The translations under genes were made by a program, and so were the position numbers. Of a stretch of 64,000 bases of DNA, positions 16,705 through 25,792 are shown in pieces (position 1 is the first letter of the stretch; each line of letters starts with the position of its first letter). This stretch comes from Gammaproteobacteria bacterium (GTDB lineage Bacteria > Pseudomonadota > Gammaproteobacteria > Steroidobacterales > Steroidobacteraceae): NCBI GenBank assembly GCA_028293725.1, contig JAQGOE010000031.1, positions 1 to 64,000 of the forward strand, given 5' to 3'. The notes beneath the pieces are model-generated. The model worked only from the letters and a program-made list of their open reading frames with translations. It did no database searches and was not told the DNA's origin.

Positions 16705-19059
16705 ATGAATAAGACTCTCACGGTCGGATTGGCATTGAGCATCAGCGCCGGCACGGCCATGGCGGACGATGCCACAGCGCCAACACCCCCGCAGGCCACC
16801 CTCCTGGAGGAAATTGTCGTTACCGCGCAGTTTCGCCAGCAGAGCCTGGAAACGACCCCGGTGGCCATCACGGCACTCACCGGAGCGCAACTGGACGAGC
16901 GTAACGTGCAGAGCCTGGTGGATATCAACGGGCTGGCACCGAACGTAACGCTCACCAAGGGCACGAATACCAACGGCCCCTCGGCACAGGCCTTCATTCG
17001 CGGTATCGGCCAGAGCGACGGCCACCCGGGCCTCGAGCCGGGTGTCGGTATCTATGTGGATGATGTCTACCACGGGCTGTTGCTCGGCTCGGACCTCGAC
17101 GTGACCGATCTCGATCGTATCGAGGTGCTGCGCGGTCCGCAGGGCACCCTGGCCGGCAAGAACTCGATCGGCGGCTCCATCAAGCTGTTCTCGAAGAAGC
17201 CCGGCGAGGAGACCGACGGCTACATCGACGCCACTTATGGCGACTTCAATCTCATCAAGATCAAGGCCGGCGGCAACTTCACTCTCGTTCCGGATACGCT
17301 GTACGCGCGCATCTCAGGGGTCTCCGAGACGCAGGACGGCTACATGCAGCGGCTCGACTACGCGTGCGCGACGGGCCAGATGATCGGCTCGACGCAGATT
17401 CCGGTGCACGGATGCCAGCTCGGCACAGAAGGCGGCACGGCTTTGCATGCGGTGCGCCTGGCCTTGCGGTGGCTGGTGAGCGACAAGATCGAGAACAACT
17501 TCATCGCCACCGACACGCAGGACCGCTCGGAGGTTCCGGCGTTGAAGCTGCTCTACTCGAACAACACCCAGGGCATCATCCCGACGGGCAACGGCTCGCA
17601 GTTCGTGACAGGACCCACCTCGTACACAACTTACGCGACCTACAACAACCTGGGCTTCACCGATCCCGCCAGGTACAACGGCAAGCCGGGCGCGGGCGTA
17701 CACTCCGCTATCTCGGTGCCGCTGACGGATCCGATCAATAACTACGGACTCACGGACAACCTGGAATGGCGGCTGGCCGAGCACTACACGCTGACCGCGA
17801 TCACCGGCTACCTGCGCTATAACGGCGCGTACTCGATCGAAGTCGGTGATTCGCCCTACGCGCTGCAGCTCCTGGACGACACGTGGTCGGACAACCAGTT
17901 CACCGAAGAGATTCGCCTGAACGGCACATCGTTCGATCAGTTCGACTGGACCGTCGGCGGGTACTATTACCACGAGTACGCTAACTTCGGCGGCTTGAAA
18001 TTGCTCAGCCCGGGCCTGGCGTCGGAGACGCTCTTCACGGGTAACGACCCCATCACCTCGACGAACAAATCGGCCTTCGCGCACGATGTCTGGCGCGCGA
18101 CTGAAAAGCTGAGCGTGATCACGGGCCTGCGCTACACGAAGGAAAACAAGTCGTACACCTTCTCGCGCCTGGACCCATACGACCAGGCCGTCGCTAGCTA
18201 TACGCCGGTCGGCCCTCTGAACAACACAACCGGCACTTACCAGGGCAGCCACACGGACTACCGTTTCGGTGTCGAGTATCAGTGGACCCAGCAGGTCATG
18301 ACCTATGCGGAATGGTCCACCGGCTTCCGTGGCGGCGGCGTCAACCCGCGACCGTTCATTCCGCTCCAGGAAGTCCCGTTCGGCATCGAAACCCTCCACG
18401 CCACCGAGATCGGCCTGAAGTCCGACCTGCTCGACAATCACCTGCGCTTGAACGTGGCGGGGTTCTTCAACCAGTACAACAACATCCTGCTGACGAATAC
18501 GGCGGCCACCATCGTCAACGGCGTGACGCTCAGCGCGAACAATGCCACGCCGGTGAATGTCGGCGCCGCGCACATCAAGGGCGCGGAAGCCGAGTTCACC
18601 TTGCGGCCGATCGCGGCCTTCCAGATCGACGGCTCGGTCAGTTACCTGAAGTTCAACTTCACCTCGATCAATACGGCCGCGGCGACCATCCCCGGGGTAT
18701 CGCTCAACACGCAGGACCCGTACGTCCCCAGTCACATGGCCAACCTGGGAGCGCAGTACACGTTTACACTTCCCGACGGCAGCTCGCTCTCACCGCGCAT
18801 CGACGCCCAGTACCAGTCGTCGTTCTTCACGGATCTCACCAACACACAACTGGGCCAGGTTGACGGTCGCACGCTGATGGATGCCCGGCTGACGTGGCGC
18901 TCGTCGAAAACCGACTGGCAGGTCACGTTCGCCGCGACCAACCTCACCAACAAGTTCTACTACATCAACAAGGTGAACGCGACGGCGCCCACCTTTATCA
19001 CGCAGGGGCAGCCTGGCGCCCCGCGCGAATGGATGGTGACGCTGCGTCGTAACTTCTAG
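16705..19059 (+). CDS. TonB-dependent outer-membrane receptor
   Basis: A 784-residue receptor with a short signal peptide (LTVGLALSISAGTAMA), a TonB-box-like EEIVVTA near 35, a plug domain (GLAPNVTLTKG, RGIGQSDG, EVLRGPQGTLAGKNSIGG) and a 22-strand-type beta-barrel ending in an aromatic residue (VTLRRNF). It imports an unknown substrate using TonB energy. Receptors of this 'PQGTLAGKNSIGG' type are common in aromatic, steroid and glycan users. The frame is open upstream into the AraC gene, but the ATG at 16705 begins the signal peptide. Its stop overlaps the convergent oxygenase stop by four bases. Confidence 0.92.
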   Translation: MNKTLTVGLALSISAGTAMADDATAPTPPQATLLEEIVVTAQFRQQSLETTPVAITALTGAQLDERNVQSLVDINGLAPNVTLTKGTNTNGPSAQAFIRGIGQSDGHPGLEPGVGIYVDDVYHGLLLGSDLDVTDLDRIEVLRGPQGTLAGKNSIGGSIKLFSKKPGEETDGYIDATYGDFNLIKIKAGGNFTLVPDTLYARISGVSETQDGYMQRLDYACATGQMIGSTQIPVHGCQLGTEGGTALHAVRLALRWLVSDKIENNFIATDTQDRSEVPALKLLYSNNTQGIIPTGNGSQFVTGPTSYTTYATYNNLGFTDPARYNGKPGAGVHSAISVPLTDPINNYGLTDNLEWRLAEHYTLTAITGYLRYNGAYSIEVGDSPYALQLLDDTWSDNQFTEEIRLNGTSFDQFDWTVGGYYYHEYANFGGLKLLSPGLASETLFTGNDPITSTNKSAFAHDVWRATEKLSVITGLRYTKENKSYTFSRLDPYDQAVASYTPVGPLNNTTGTYQGSHTDYRFGVEYQWTQQVMTYAEWSTGFRGGGVNPRPFIPLQEVPFGIETLHATEIGLKSDLLDNHLRLNVAGFFNQYNNILLTNTAATIVNGVTLSANNATPVNVGAAHIKGAEAEFTLRPIAAFQIDGSVSYLKFNFTSINTAAATIPGVSLNTQDPYVPSHMANLGAQYTFTLPDGSSLSPRIDAQYQSSFFTDLTNTQLGQVDGRTLMDARLTWRSSKTDWQVTFAATNLTNKFYYINKVNATAPTFITQGQPGAPREWMVTLRRNF

Positions 19060-19673
19060 AACCAGTTGTAATTGAAACTGATGCTGATGCGCTGCGCGGC
19101 CACCGGATTCGGTGGCACCTCGTGGCGCAGCCAGCTCTCGAACAACACCACGTTCCCCGCTTCGGCGGGGATCACGAACCAGGGACGGTTCTGTGGGCGT
19201 GCCGACGCCAGGCGCGGCGGCGCCGCCATGAAGCGCTCCAGCCGCGGATCCTCGAACTTCAGGGCGGATGACCCTTTCGGTGTTTTCACGTAGTAGGTCC
19301 CGCTGATCGTCGCCAGCGGATGCAAGTGCAGGCCGTGCACGACCTGCCGCGGCATGATATTCACCCAGCAGTCGGTCATGGCAAGCGATCTTCCCTCGAG
19401 ATCGAATTCCAGCGTCCGCGCGAACTTCGCCACGTGCCGATTGAGCTTGCGCTCCAGCGCCGCAAAGGTCGGCGATAATTGATGCATGCGGCTGGCGGAG
19501 TTATAAGACGTAAACCCGCCGGGATAATTCTTTGCGGACCAGCGCCGGCCGGCCTCATCGTCGTGGCTGAGTTGCTGGCACTCGCGCAGGAGCCGATCGT
19601 TGAGTTGCTGCCAGCCGGTGCCGCCGAGCCGCGCCGAATGGACGAGCGTGGGAAAGAGCGTGTGCGTAGTCAT
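19056..19673 (-). CDS. 2OG-Fe(II) oxygenase-like protein (TIGR02466 type)
   Basis: A 205-residue protein resembling the TIGR02466 family of putative 2-oxoglutarate/Fe(II) oxygenases. It has a jelly-roll core, a metal-site region HGLHLHPLATISGTYYV near 115, a distal His in LRHEVPPN and RISISFNYNW at the C-terminus. The frame continues far upstream, but that part overlaps the divergent peptidase gene. The ATG at 19671-19673 is chosen (alternative ATG at 19682). A perfect minus-strand TATAAT at 19681-19686 places the transcript start about at the ATG, so the message may be leaderless. Substrate unknown. Confidence 0.8.
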   Translation of the reverse strand: MTTHTLFPTLVHSARLGGTGWQQLNDRLLRECQQLSHDDEAGRRWSAKNYPGGFTSYNSASRMHQLSPTFAALERKLNRHVAKFARTLEFDLEGRSLAMTDCWVNIMPRQVVHGLHLHPLATISGTYYVKTPKGSSALKFEDPRLERFMAAPPRLASARPQNRPWFVIPAEAGNVVLFESWLRHEVPPNPVAAQRISISFNYNWF

Positions 19674-19680
19674 GAGAAGC

Positions 19681-19686
19681 ATTATA
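19681..19686 (-). promoter_or_regulatory. Candidate -10 element (TATAAT) for a leaderless oxygenase transcript
   Basis: The minus strand reads TATAAT exactly eight bases upstream of the oxygenase ATG, rare in this GC-rich DNA. No good -35 box is seen. It overlaps the start codon of the divergent peptidase gene. Confidence 0.4.
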
Positions 19687-21614
19687 TGAAACAGGCACCT
19701 TACGGCACATGGCACTCTCCGCTCGCAGCGACCGACCTCGCCCGCTCGGCGATCTCGCTGAACTACGTGGAAGTCTCGGAAGGGGTCCCCTACTGGGTCG
19801 AAAGCCGTCCTGCCGAAGGCGGGCGCAGCGTCGTCGTGACTTCCGCCGCGAATGGCGCCGTGCGAGAGCTCACGCCGACTGGATTCAACGCGCGCACGCG
19901 TGTTCACGAATACGGCGGTACGCCGTATGTAATGAGCCGCGGCACCGTCTATTTCAGCAATTTCACCGACCAGCGCTTGTATGCGCAGCGGCCGGATGAG
20001 AAGCCCGTTGCACTCACGCCGGAAGGCTATCGCTACTCGGATTTCGAGCTCGCCAGGGCTGGCCGTGAGCTGTTCTGTGTAAGGGAAGATCACACCGGCG
20101 GCGGTGAGCCGAAAAACGCGATAGTCGTGGTCGATACCAATGCGCCCGGCCCGGGCAGGGTGCTCTTCGAAGGAAGCGATTTTGTGGCGTATCCCCGGGT
20201 GAGCCCGGACGGCCGGAGGATTGCGTGGATCGCGTGGGACCATCCCAATATGCCTTGGGATACGACGACGCTTTACGTGGCGGACCTGGGGGAATCGGGT
20301 CTCTCGGGCATCACCGCTCTCGCGGGCGGCGCGGAAGAATCCGTAGTAGAGCCGCGGTGGGACACTGACGGCACGCTGTACTTCGTATCCGACCGCTCGA
20401 ACTGGTGGAATCTGTACCGCTATCGGGAGAGGCGGGTTACTCCCGTTTTTGCATTCGAGGCGGAAATCGCGAGCCCGCTGTGGACGCTGGGGCAGTCGAA
20501 CTATGGTCTTACCGGCCCGGGCCTTACCGGTAATCGCCGGGCGGTGGTCCGATACACAGTCGCTGCGAGAGACCGGCTCGGTGTGGTGAGCCTCGATTCG
20601 GGCCAGCTCACGCCCCTGGATCTGCCCTTTGTCGGCTTATCGAACATCCAACTGATCTCGCCGGACACGGCGGTCGCGATCGCCGCGTCGCCGACCGAAG
20701 AGGCTGCGGTGGTCACGATTGATTTGCGCACTGGAACCCACCGGGTGCTGCGGGTACCGGGCTCGCTGAAGCTCGAAACTCCGTTCATTTCGATTGCGGA
20801 GTCGATCGAGTTTCCGACGACCGGCGGACTGACGTCACACGCGTTCTACTACCCGCCGACGAATCCTGACTTCGCGGGAGCTGCGGGCGAGAAGCCACCG
20901 CTCGTAGTCAAGGTGCATGGAGGTCCCACGAGTCACTCGAAGGCCGAGCTTTCCATGGGGGTGCAGTACTGGACCTCCCGTGGCTTCGGACTATTGGACG
21001 TCAATCACGGCGGCAGCAGCGGGTTTGGCCGCGATTACCGCCAGCGCCTCAATGGCAACTGGGGTGTGGTCGACGTGGGTGACGTCGTCGCTGCAGTGAG
21101 ATATCTGATCGATCAGGGTCGCATTGACGCAAACCGTGCGGCTATCCGAGGTGGCAGCGCGGGCGGCTTCACGGTGTTGGCCGTATTGGCTTTTCACGAC
21201 GTGTTCAAGGCGGGAGCCAACTACTACGGAGTGAGCGACCTGGAGGCACTTGCACGCGACACACACAAGTTCGAGGCGCGTTATCTCGACCGACTCGTTG
21301 CTCCATTGCCCGAGGGACGGGAGGTGTACGAGGCGCGCGCGCCGATCCGCCACCTGGAGAATTTCAAGGCCGCGCTCATTACATTCCAGGGGACAGAGGA
21401 CAAGGTCGTTCCTCCAGACCAGTCCCGCGCCATTGTCGCCGCCGTCAAAGCCAAGGGGATACCGGTTGCCTACATCGAATTCGAGGGGGAGCAACACGGG
21501 TTTCGCAGAGCGGAGAACATCGTGCGCTCGCTCGAGTCGGAGCTGGCGTTCTACGGGCGGGTGTTTGGATTCACGCCGGACGGGCCGCTGCCGGCCGTGA
21601 CGTTGCTCGTCTAG
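19686..21614 (+). CDS. S9 family prolyl oligopeptidase/dipeptidyl aminopeptidase
   Basis: A 642-residue serine peptidase. An N-terminal beta-propeller (about 20-370, with repeats such as SPDGRRIAWIAWDHPNMPW and TLYFVSDRSNWW) precedes an alpha/beta-hydrolase domain. The nucleophile is in GGSAGG, the Asp in TEDKVVPP and the His in GEQHGFR. No signal peptide, so probably a cytosolic peptidase removing short N-terminal peptides. The ATG at 19686 has GAGAAG six bases upstream. Only 12 bases separate it from the divergent oxygenase start, so the two promoters must overlap the opposite coding regions. Confidence 0.92.
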   Translation: MKQAPYGTWHSPLAATDLARSAISLNYVEVSEGVPYWVESRPAEGGRSVVVTSAANGAVRELTPTGFNARTRVHEYGGTPYVMSRGTVYFSNFTDQRLYAQRPDEKPVALTPEGYRYSDFELARAGRELFCVREDHTGGGEPKNAIVVVDTNAPGPGRVLFEGSDFVAYPRVSPDGRRIAWIAWDHPNMPWDTTTLYVADLGESGLSGITALAGGAEESVVEPRWDTDGTLYFVSDRSNWWNLYRYRERRVTPVFAFEAEIASPLWTLGQSNYGLTGPGLTGNRRAVVRYTVAARDRLGVVSLDSGQLTPLDLPFVGLSNIQLISPDTAVAIAASPTEEAAVVTIDLRTGTHRVLRVPGSLKLETPFISIAESIEFPTTGGLTSHAFYYPPTNPDFAGAAGEKPPLVVKVHGGPTSHSKAELSMGVQYWTSRGFGLLDVNHGGSSGFGRDYRQRLNGNWGVVDVGDVVAAVRYLIDQGRIDANRAAIRGGSAGGFTVLAVLAFHDVFKAGANYYGVSDLEALARDTHKFEARYLDRLVAPLPEGREVYEARAPIRHLENFKAALITFQGTEDKVVPPDQSRAIVAAVKAKGIPVAYIEFEGEQHGFRRAENIVRSLESELAFYGRVFGFTPDGPLPAVTLLV

Positions 21615-21631
21615 AGCACCGCTCCGTAGTA

Positions 21632-22888
21632 TCAGCGGCGCGAACGCCCCACCTTCACCTCGTTACGCTGATCGCGCAGGAACGGCCGATCGATCTGCTC
21701 GGCGTACAAATCGATGTCACCCGCCGTCACACCGCATGCCTTGAAGTGATCCTTCCAGCCGTCGACGACGCGCGCGACGGCGCGCACTTCCCTGATGGCG
21801 TCTTCCTTGCGAAGCGCGAACATCTGCGACATCGTCATGGCGTTGGCGAGCGTCGAGTCAGCCTCGTGCTCCCCAATACGCATCTGTTGGAATCCGAGCG
21901 CCTGTCCGGAAGGAAGGACGTCGTAGGCGGGTGAGAGCTCATACTGCTGCGCATCCGTCATCACGACAGCGTGATTTTTTTCGTGATCATCCGTGTTGTC
22001 GATGAGAATGTTGAAGACCATGCGACGAAACAATTCGCGCATGTGACCGATATACACGTCTCCCTCGGTCACACCTCTGCGGCGCAACAGTTGCGCCAAC
22101 TCGGGATATCCAAAGCGCTCACCCGCTGCCCGCAGCGCTACGGCGGCCGAAAGGCAGTGGACTCGCAAACCGCCATTGCGATCGAACCGTTTTATGGCGA
22201 CGGCATGGCCGTGCGTCAGCGCCACCGCCATCGTCCCGGCGACTCGGATCTCCGCTTTCTGCGCGAGCGTCATTGACGCGTGTTCAATCAAAGGCGTGTC
22301 CGTGGGCTCGCCATCGGAGAATTTGATGACCCATTGGTCGCCGCCAATGTTGAGAAGCGCCTTGGGACGCGCGCCGCCCATGGTGACGCCGGGCGAGATG
22401 AGTCGTTTCTGCTCGGGAGGCACCGGCTCGTTGTCCTGAACCTTGCGGATGAGCTCGTGAATCTGGTCGGCCTCATCCAGCGTTGGCAGCGGACCCAGCC
22501 GACGCGGCAGATATTCGTCGCCCGACGTCGATACTCCCAGGGCGCCGAAGCGATCATCCCCCGCGAAATACAGGTATTCCAGCAGCGAGAGCCGCGGTGG
22601 TTTGTCGATAAATCGAATTACCCGCTCCCCCCACCGATCCGGACGGGCATCGTCGACAGCACCCACCGCCATTCCTTTCTCTGGCGGGAGGAACTCCTCG
22701 CCGATCAGGGGGAGATCCTCGCTCAGAGGAAAACCACGCTGCAGCCAGGCGTCGGAGTACCGAAGCGATACGCCCTGAATTGAGCGCGCCAAATTGAGCT
22801 CCGCGACCAGGAGGGGCTGCTCCGGGCGGGTCAGGAGCCAGAGGTAGAGGCGGTCGGAGGGCTGGTAAGAGGTGCGCTTATTGGACAT
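21632..22888 (-). CDS. hipA: HipA-type serine/threonine kinase toxin
   Basis: A 418-residue HipA-family kinase, the toxin of a type II toxin-antitoxin pair; E. coli HipA phosphorylates glutamyl-tRNA synthetase to give growth arrest. The Gly-rich ATP loop GGARPK (about 170), the FDR motif in IKRFDR (about 231), the catalytic NTDDHEKN (about 296) and the metal site SPAYD (about 317) are all intact, so the kinase looks active. ATG 22888 is chosen, but ATG 22906 and TTG 22972 are in frame inside an 18-bp repeat array and could extend the N-terminus with Arg/Ala/Pro repeats. The antitoxin gene lies upstream. Confidence 0.9.
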   Translation of the reverse strand: MSNKRTSYQPSDRLYLWLLTRPEQPLLVAELNLARSIQGVSLRYSDAWLQRGFPLSEDLPLIGEEFLPPEKGMAVGAVDDARPDRWGERVIRFIDKPPRLSLLEYLYFAGDDRFGALGVSTSGDEYLPRRLGPLPTLDEADQIHELIRKVQDNEPVPPEQKRLISPGVTMGGARPKALLNIGGDQWVIKFSDGEPTDTPLIEHASMTLAQKAEIRVAGTMAVALTHGHAVAIKRFDRNGGLRVHCLSAAVALRAAGERFGYPELAQLLRRRGVTEGDVYIGHMRELFRRMVFNILIDNTDDHEKNHAVVMTDAQQYELSPAYDVLPSGQALGFQQMRIGEHEADSTLANAMTMSQMFALRKEDAIREVRAVARVVDGWKDHFKACGVTAGDIDLYAEQIDRPFLRDQRNEVKVGRSRR

Positions 22889-22890
22889 GC

Positions 22891-22980
22891 GTGCCCGTGG
22901 CGGCATCCGCGCCCGTGGCGCCGCGTGTGCCCGTAGCGGCGTGCGTGCCCGTGACGGCGCGGGTGCCCGCAACGGCGCCA
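22891..22980. repeat. 18-bp minisatellite, five copies, between hipB and hipA
   Basis: Five contiguous 18-bp units (22891, 22909, 22927, 22945, 22963) resemble GTGCCCGTGGCGGCGTGC. They fill most of the 119-bp gap between the HipB stop and the HipA start. The array is open in the HipA frame and would encode RAxxxP-type hexapeptides if translation began upstream. Confidence 0.85.
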
Positions 22981-23007
22981 GCGGTCTGCCCCGCGCTGTT
23001 GACCACC

Positions 23008-23367
23008 TTATTTATCACGGCCCAGCCGCGCCTCAGCCGAGGCGCTCGACCGCACCGCGCGCCGCCTCAGGGCGTCGCGCACATCATTCTCCAACGCCCC
23101 GCGGTCACGCCCGGGCGCCGCCAGCTCGGGAAGCGCCGCCACCTGCCCGATTAACCATAATGCGGTAGCGTAAATCCCCATCCCCACCCCGGGATCACCT
23201 CGCTCCATCCGGATAAGGGTGGGCACCGAGCACCCCACCCGCTTCGCCCACGTTCGCTGCGATTCCTTTCTCCGGACCCGTGCTATGGCCAGGTTCTCGC
23301 CCAGGGTCCGCAGTGCCTGCTGCGCCGCTGGGGGCATGACGGTCAACGCAACGGGGGTCTTTGGCAT
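23008..23367 (-). CDS. hipB: HipB-like XRE-family antitoxin
   Basis: A 119-residue DNA-binding protein with a Cro/C1-type helix-turn-helix at about 15-75 (LGENLAIARVRRKES, WAKRVGCSVPTLIRMERGDPGVGM) and a charged, probably flexible C-terminus. Its place directly upstream of hipA on the same strand identifies it as the antitoxin and autorepressor. ATG 23367 is used; GTG 23373 is an in-frame alternative, and neither has a strong ribosome site. The 119-bp gap to hipA is longer than usual for hipBA, where genes normally overlap. Confidence 0.82.
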   Translation of the reverse strand: MPKTPVALTVMPPAAQQALRTLGENLAIARVRRKESQRTWAKRVGCSVPTLIRMERGDPGVGMGIYATALWLIGQVAALPELAAPGRDRGALENDVRDALRRRAVRSSASAEARLGRDK

Positions 23368-23406
23368 GCTCACGCACCAGGAACGACGAAATGACCGTCA
23401 ACTTAT

Positions 23407-23450
23407 AAAGAGTTTATCAATTTCCCCATTTTGGTCAAGTCTATGTTACT
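23407..23450 (-). promoter_or_regulatory. hipBA promoter-operator, copy 1 of a duplicated element
   Basis: The minus strand has TTGACC (23433-23438) as a -35 and TAAACT (23411-23416) as a -10, with a 16-bp gap, about 35 bases before hipB. The -10 overlaps TTGATAAA. The same 44-bp block, imperfectly conserved, recurs exactly 67 bp further upstream, which suggests tandem HipB binding sites. Confidence 0.5.
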
Positions 23451-23473
23451 CGACCATGAGCCACACGAATAAC

Positions 23474-23517
23474 AAAGACTTTATCAAAGGCCGCTCCTTG
23501 ATAATATCTATGTTACT
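23474..23517 (-). promoter_or_regulatory. Second copy of the hipBA operator-like element
   Basis: AAAGACTTTATCAA (23474-23487) and TCTATGTTACT (23507-23517) match copy 1 at a fixed 67-bp offset. This copy also holds an inverted repeat TTATCAA/TTGATAA (23481-23487 and 23498-23504) with a 10-bp spacer, a plausible HipB dimer site. It abuts the stop of the DUF1348 gene. Confidence 0.5.
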
Positions 23518-23981
23518 TAGAGACCCAGCGCACTCAATCCCGAGTGATCGTCCGGCCGGCGCCCCAGCGGCCAGTGATACTTGCGCTCCGACGCCGCGAT
23601 CGGCAAATCATTGATGCTGGCGACCCGCCAGCGCATCAGCCCCTGCTCATCGAACTCCCAGTTCTCATTGCCGTAGGAGCGGAAATACTGCCCGCTGTCG
23701 TCATGCCATTCGTAGGCGAAACGGACCGCGATACGGTTGCCCGTGAAAGCCCAGAGCTCCTTGATCAGCCGGTAGTCCAGCTCACGGTTCCACTTGCGGG
23801 TCAGGAACGCCACGATGTCGGCGCGCCCCTGGATGAATTCCGCCCGGTTTCGCCAGCGGCTGTCCTCCGTGTAGGCCAGGGAGACGGCACTCGGATTGCG
23901 GCTGTTCCAGCCATCCTCCGCGCCGCGGACTTTCTGGGCGGCGGTCTCGGCAGTGAAGGGTGGCAAGGGTGGGCGTGACAT
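23517..23981 (-). CDS. DUF1348 / NTF2-like (SnoaL-fold) protein
   Basis: A 154-residue protein matching the DUF1348 family of the nuclear-transport-factor-2-like fold. It shows [47 protein letters not shown] and [14 protein letters not shown], followed by a C-terminal [13 protein letters not shown]. These proteins are small, cytosolic, cone-shaped alpha+beta barrels, and no reaction is established. It is upstream of hipBA on the same strand, so readthrough could reach the toxin operon, although the AT-rich operator region intervenes. Confidence 0.85.
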   Translation of the reverse strand: MSRPPLPPFTAETAAQKVRGAEDGWNSRNPSAVSLAYTEDSRWRNRAEFIQGRADIVAFLTRKWNRELDYRLIKELWAFTGNRIAVRFAYEWHDDSGQYFRSYGNENWEFDEQGLMRWRVASINDLPIAASERKYHWPLGRRPDDHSGLSALGL

Positions 23982-24066
23982 GGCGACCTCCTGCGGTGGA
24001 TACCGTGGCTGAGATCCCGATTATCGGACAGACTGCACCATTAAAAATCCTACTTAAGGGTAAGTG

Positions 24067-25692
24067 ATGAGTAGCCAAAATCCGTCGTCACGAGGCCTCG
24101 CTGAGCAGACCCCGGCCCCTCGCGCCTCGGCGTCTGCCGGCTCGTCCGGCAGCCCCGCCAGCGCCTCGCATGATTCCAAGGCCACCGTAGTCCACCATTG
24201 GATCGACGGCCGCCTCACCCCCAGCCACGGACGGACGCTCGACATCTTCAACCCCGCTACGGGGGCCGTAACCCGCCAGGTCGCCCTGGCGACCACAGAG
24301 GACGTGGCCGCCGCGGTTGCCAGTGCCTCCGCTGCCTTCCCCGCCTGGGCGGATACGCCGCCGGTCCGTCGCGCACGCGTTCTCAATCGGTACCTCAACC
24401 TACTGAACGACCACCGCGACGACCTCGCGAAAATCATCACCAGCGAACACGGCAAAGTGTTCTCCGACGCGCAGGGCGAGGTCACCCGAGGCATCGAGAT
24501 CGTCGAATTCGCGTGCGGCGTCCCTCAGCTCCTCAAGGGTGATTTCACCGACCAGGTTTCCACCGGCCTCGACAACTGGACCCTGCGGCAGCCTCTCGGC
24601 GTCACCGCCGGAATCACACCATTCAACTTCCCATGCATGGTGCCGTCTTGGATGTTTCCGGTCGCCATCGCCTGCGGCAACACCTTCGTGTTGAAACCCA
24701 GCGAGCGCGATCCGTCCGCATCTCTTTACATGGCGCGCCTTCTCCAGGAAGCCGGCCTCCCCCCGGGTGTTTTCAATGTCGTACAGGGCGACAAGGTGGC
24801 GGTCGACGCGCTGCTCGAGCATCCCGAGGTCAAAGCGCTGAGTTTCGTCGGTTCAACACCCATCGCACAATACATCTATCAACGCGGCGCGCAGCTCGGC
24901 AAACGTGTGCAGGCGCTTGGCGGCGCCAAGAACCATATGGTCGTCATGCCCGACGCCGACCTCGAACAGACTGTCGATGCGCTCATCGGCGCTGCGTACG
25001 GCTCTGCCGGCGAGCGTTGCATGGCCATCTCCGTGGCAGTGCTCGTAGGCGACGTGGCTGACAAGATCATGCCGCAACTCGCCGAACGCGCGCGCCAACT
25101 GAAAATCAAGAACGGCATGGAAGCCGACGCCGAGATGGGCCCCATCGTAACCCGACAGGCCGTGGACAAGATTCGCGGTTATATCGAGGACGGCGTCGCG
25201 AGCGGCGCGCAGCTCGTCGTCGACGGCCGGGTGGACGGCAAAACCGGTCGCCCCTTCACTGTCGCGGGCCACGAGAACGGCTTCTGGCTCGGCGGCAGCC
25301 TGTTTGATCACGTGACGCCGCAGATGCGCATCTACAAGGAAGAAATCTTCGGTCCAGTGCTCGTCTGCGTGCGTGCGCAAGATTTCTCGGCCGCCATCGA
25401 CCTCGTGAACTCGCACGAGTTTGGCAATGGAGTTGCTTGTTATACCCGTGACGGCCACGTGGCACGCGAATTCGGCCGCCGCATCCAGGTAGGCATGGTT
25501 GGAATCAACGTGCCGATCCCGGTTCCCATGGCCTGGCACGGCTTCGGGGGCTGGAAGAAGAGCCTGTTCGGCGATATGCACGCCTACGGGGAAGAAGGCG
25601 TGCGCTTCTACACCCGGCAGAAATCGATCATGCAGCGCTGGCCGGAAAGCACTGCTAAAGGCGCGGAATTCATCATGCCGACGGCGAAGTGA
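24067..25692 (+). CDS. mmsA: CoA-acylating methylmalonate-semialdehyde dehydrogenase
   Basis: A 541-residue aldehyde dehydrogenase of the MmsA family, which converts methylmalonate semialdehyde or malonate semialdehyde plus CoA and NAD to propionyl- or acetyl-CoA in valine and myo-inositol breakdown. Diagnostic features are [38 protein letters not shown] and the nucleophile Cys near 317 in GERCMAIS. The N-terminus has an extra 40-residue Ser/Ala/Pro-rich stretch before VVHHWIDG, which looks disordered. AAGG eight bases upstream supports ATG 24067 over GTG 24064. A dehydrogenase gene follows after 100 bp. Confidence 0.93.
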   Translation: MSSQNPSSRGLAEQTPAPRASASAGSSGSPASASHDSKATVVHHWIDGRLTPSHGRTLDIFNPATGAVTRQVALATTEDVAAAVASASAAFPAWADTPPVRRARVLNRYLNLLNDHRDDLAKIITSEHGKVFSDAQGEVTRGIEIVEFACGVPQLLKGDFTDQVSTGLDNWTLRQPLGVTAGITPFNFPCMVPSWMFPVAIACGNTFVLKPSERDPSASLYMARLLQEAGLPPGVFNVVQGDKVAVDALLEHPEVKALSFVGSTPIAQYIYQRGAQLGKRVQALGGAKNHMVVMPDADLEQTVDALIGAAYGSAGERCMAISVAVLVGDVADKIMPQLAERARQLKIKNGMEADAEMGPIVTRQAVDKIRGYIEDGVASGAQLVVDGRVDGKTGRPFTVAGHENGFWLGGSLFDHVTPQMRIYKEEIFGPVLVCVRAQDFSAAIDLVNSHEFGNGVACYTRDGHVAREFGRRIQVGMVGINVPIPVPMAWHGFGGWKKSLFGDMHAYGEEGVRFYTRQKSIMQRWPESTAKGAEFIMPTAK

Positions 25693-25757
25693 TTCCGACA
25701 CGCGGAACGAGCGCGGCGGCGGCATGAGCGCCCCCGGCCCAGCCCGACCCCAAAAAC

Positions 25758-25786
25758 TTGAGGCTTAAAGTAATAGACTTTATAGT
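25758..25786 (+). promoter_or_regulatory. Sigma-70-like promoter giving a probable leaderless transcript
   Basis: TTGAGG (25758-25763) and TATAGT (25781-25786) are separated by 17 bp. The -10 box ends only six bases before the ATG at 25793, so the expected transcript start coincides with the start codon. No Shine-Dalgarno sequence lies between, consistent with a leaderless message. Confidence 0.55.
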
Positions 25787-25792
25787 GCCGAC

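Noticed and set aside
17314..18735. A 473-codon frame antisense to the TonB receptor
   Set aside because: It has no family resemblance and mirrors the codon bias of the receptor gene.
22889..23154. Plus-strand open frame across the hip minisatellite
   Set aside because: It is opposite hipB and arises from the 18-bp repeats; no ribosome site or family.
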